A stretch of DNA of 64,000 nucleotides, taken from positions 326,001 to 390,000 of the forward strand of contig JACEVL010000031.1 in assembly GCA_020284085.1 (NCBI GenBank). Direction: 5' to 3'. The notes beneath the pieces were generated by a model. That model had not been told where the DNA came from. It saw only the letters and a list, made by a program, of their open reading frames with translations, and did no database searches. Source of the stretch: Aporrectodea caliginosa (Eukaryota; Annelida; Clitellata; Crassiclitellata; Lumbricidae). Made by a program: the position numbers and the translations under genes. Of the stretch, positions 61,700 through 64,000 are shown in pieces. Position 1 is the first letter of the stretch; each line of letters opens with the position of its first letter.

Positions 61700-63426
61700 T
61701 CGTCTTGTCATATCTAATTCCAGAACAGTTACTGTTTTTGGTGAACAAGCTTTCTCGGTTATTGATAATTATGTGGTTGATCTTCATCCGATTAATCGGT
61801 TGTATTTATTCTATGAATCTTCTTTTCCTTCTGGTTCCTCATGACATCTGCGATTCTGGAACAGCAGACTGCGAAATGGTTTTGGTCTTTGCAGCTGGTG
61901 CATTTCTGTTCCCATGGCGGACATTCAGCTGTTCTGAAAGGATGAATTCGGTTACAATATCTGCATACCCGATGCCTCGGTCGTGTGTAGGCGGTTTCTG
62001 CGAGACTTTACGAAGTTCCTTTATTTCCTTAGTTAACCCCATAGCATCCATGGCTTTGAGGTGTGTCTTTGCAGATTCAGCGCTTCTACATATGTCCACA
62101 CATCTCTTTAACCCTAGGGCTACTAAGCTTTTTTGTAACACGGACTACAAAGGGGGTGGTTACCACCCCCCTGGATTTCGTGTTTGGTTTTACATATCAT
62201 AACTTGTAATATAGCAATGGATTCAGCATTCATTTCTGCACAGAATGGTATATTTAGATGTACATTATGTGAATGCACCTCGAAATTACATCACTTTTAA
62301 CAACGGAACCCCTTAATTAGCAATATTGTATATTATTGCGTACATTTTGTACTTTTTGGATAAACAAATATAAGATTATGTGTGTTTTGAAACTAATCCA
62401 TGTACAAAAGATACACAAAATCATCCTACACATGTTTATATAGTATAAATGTACATTCATACATATATATCCATACATATATCGGTTTACGTTGTAATGC
62501 TGTGCCATTTTCACACAGATTACGCGTATTATTATTTATTTTGATCACTTCCGGTATTCAAAAAAAGAGACAAAGATGTAGGTATGCAAATGAAGCCCTT
62601 CATTCCCTCTAAAGAATGGTATCTTTGTTTCTCTTCCAGGAAGACAAATGAATATGCTACAGACAAAAAACTAAGGGGGAGTCCTTCCATTCAGCCATTT
62701 TTCACTCATATTACGCGTATTATTATTTATTTTGAGCACTTCCGGTTGTCACAGGTCAACTCAGTGACCATAGAAATGTAGCCCCACATTCCCTCTATAG
62801 AATGGTATAATTTGTGTCTCTTAATATTAAATGACGGATAAGATATCGAAAATCTAGGGGGTGGTATCCACCCCCCTGGTACCTCGGGTATATTGGCTAT
62901 AACTTTTGAACGGTGTGAGATATCATCTCACATTTTACGTCAAAACGTGTGTAAATGAACCCCCCTACAGCTACCTAAAAGGTCAAATTTTTATTCCATA
63001 CGGAACAAGTTTGAAATGAATAAAACCATGGCAACCACCCCCCTTGGTAGCCCGAGGGTTAAGCTTAGATTTAAGTCCTTCAACAAAATTTAACCTTGTT
63101 TGGCTTCCTCATGTTCCTCAAAACGTATTCCTAGGATAACGCGGTGAAGGTAATTGGCAGAAATTGCACTGTTTTGCAAGGAATTTTAAACTGGAGGTGT
63201 TAGTTTTCATGGATTATCTCGGGAGCGGGTCTCAAGTGTTAAAAGTGAAACGTTCAAATGTTTCATTCAGTACGCCGATTACGAAGGTGTCCACTTTTGA
63301 GATTATGGTAACCAAGTCATTTCTGTCCTCATTGTCAGCATATTCGAATGTGTTGTAAATTTTTAAAACGTCCCTACCAACTGAAAGCAGAAATAGAGAT
63401 ACCTGTATATCCGCTGGGTGCTGATC
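61700..63426 (-). mobile_element. Gypsy-like gag relic, interrupted
   Basis: LTR-retrotransposon gag on the minus strand. From right to left: a capsid-like part (VLKIYNTFEYADNEDRNDLV, then FERFTFNT, stop) at 63410-63240; a decayed FLAKQCNFCQL/ILGIRFE part to 63063; then, after the 62112-63058 insert, RCVDICRSAESAKTHLKAM and two zinc knuckles (CRYC..H..C and CTSCKDQNHFAVCC) near 61970-61850. Several frameshifts; no pol or LTR seen. The 5' side is cut by FB-3 at 63427. Confidence 0.8.
62112..63058. mobile_element. piggyBac-type MITE
   Basis: 947 bp, ends CCCTAGGGCTACTAAG and CTTGGTAGCCCGAGGG, TSD TTAA (62108-62111, 63059-63062). TTAA and CCC-type ends are diagnostic of piggyBac-like elements. 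Inner palindromes GGGGGTGGTTACCACCCC (about 62153) and GGGGGTGGTATCCACCCC (about 62859) sit near both ends. No transposase. Removing it rejoins the gag relic at DLNLSL/RCVDICRS. Confidence 0.9.
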
Positions 63427-64000
63427 GGTATGCGGACGTTTCGTCAAAGGACGATTCCTCAACGGACTGTTCGTCAACGGACTGTTCGTCAAACGGAATC
63501 GATTATTAATTCTTGCTGACTAATAACAGGATTGCTAGTCACTATAGCGTGACGGCAGGTGCGCAAAATACATACAATTGAAGTTGGATTGGTGATAATA
63601 ACACTTCCTTAAATAATAAATATAAGTTGGATTGATGAAATAATTTTCTATAAAACTAGCAGTCGGACGGATTGATGAAAATAATTCTTGCTAGTTAAGC
63701 AAAGAATTAGTTTCATCAATTCAACTTCTATTTAAGCAAAGAATTATTTTCATTAATCCAACTTCCAGTTTAAATTGACAGCGCGTGCTATGTGCAAAAA
63801 ATAGTTTACATAATCTCCCCTCATGCGAGGAGACAATCCCCAGTCCCCACCGTCGAGGATAATAATTATATAATATCTTTTGATTTCACTGGAAAAAATT
63901 TATTATTTCCTCTGGACGAACAGTTCGTTGACGAATCGTCCCTTGACGAATCGTCCACTTGACGAACAGTCCTTAACGAACAGTCCGTTGACGAATCGTC
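63427..64000. mobile_element. Foldback-like element FB-3 (cut by window end)
   Basis: Left arm from 63427: GGTATGCGGACG, then GTTTCGTCAAAGGACG, CTCAACGGACTGTTCGTC repeats to 63495; the complement fills 63912-64000. Core with GGATTGATGAAAATAA words in both orientations (63590-63770), as in FB-2. The right end is outside the window; the expected 9-bp TSD would be GTGCTGATC (63418-63426). Confidence 0.8.

Overview
The window is animal genomic DNA: AT-rich, long introns with GT..AG borders, many decayed retrotransposons and DNA transposons, and long trinucleotide microsatellites. Nothing in it is bacterial or organellar. A marine invertebrate, perhaps a non-vertebrate deuterostome, is plausible from the P450 type and TE content, but no species can be named from the sequence. 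The 8-mer palindrome TAGGCCTA occurs about 20 times, roughly once per 3 kb.

The only host genes I can support are a head-to-tail, plus-strand cluster of cytochrome P450 genes of the CYP2 clan (CYP1/CYP2/CYP17-like; family not assigned). Five genes, here called A (2.7-13.0 kb), B (17.3-23.8), D (30.9-37.6), E (40.6-48.8) and F (56.0-61.2), share one five-exon layout with nearly fixed exon sizes (233-239, 119, 794, 133, 188-209 nt) and the same intron phases. Mature products are about 488-495 aa, with an N-terminal anchor, Pro-rich hinge, helix C, I-helix, ExxR, PERF and the [10 protein letters not shown] heme loop. B, D and E look intact. F is open but has weak splice sites. A has a frameshift in exon 1. 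Two short scrambled relics (C near 28.0-28.4 kb and G near 51.4-51.8 kb) hold an exon-4 tail followed by an exon 2.

B and E form type I; D and F form type II. The order [type I - relic - type II] occurs twice (B-C-D and E-G-F), so about 23-25 kb has been duplicated in tandem. A is a mosaic: its upstream flank and exons 1-2 are type I, and exons 3-5 with the downstream flank are type II, as expected if the same unit collapsed by unequal recombination inside intron 2.

Because the units are paralogous, many TE insertions can be dated and bounded by an empty site in the sister copy. Bounded this way or by target-site duplications are: two complete foldback-like elements with minisatellite terminal inverted repeats and 9-bp TSDs plus a third cut by the window edge, a 1.9-kb TIR element with a 4-bp TSD and an internal repeated motif, three hAT-type MITEs with 8-bp TSDs, a piggyBac-type MITE (TTAA) inside a gypsy-like gag relic, a 0.8-kb element with telomere-like hairpins and a 21-bp TSD, and a 1.2-kb many-armed palindromic element. 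LINE fragments (both strands) are scattered through introns and spacers, and at least one microsatellite tract has clearly grown from a LINE tail.

What is new here is most likely the foldback-like family, the hybrid P450, and the two P450 copies that lack the I-helix acid. Substrate, expression and chemistry of the P450s cannot be read from the sequence.
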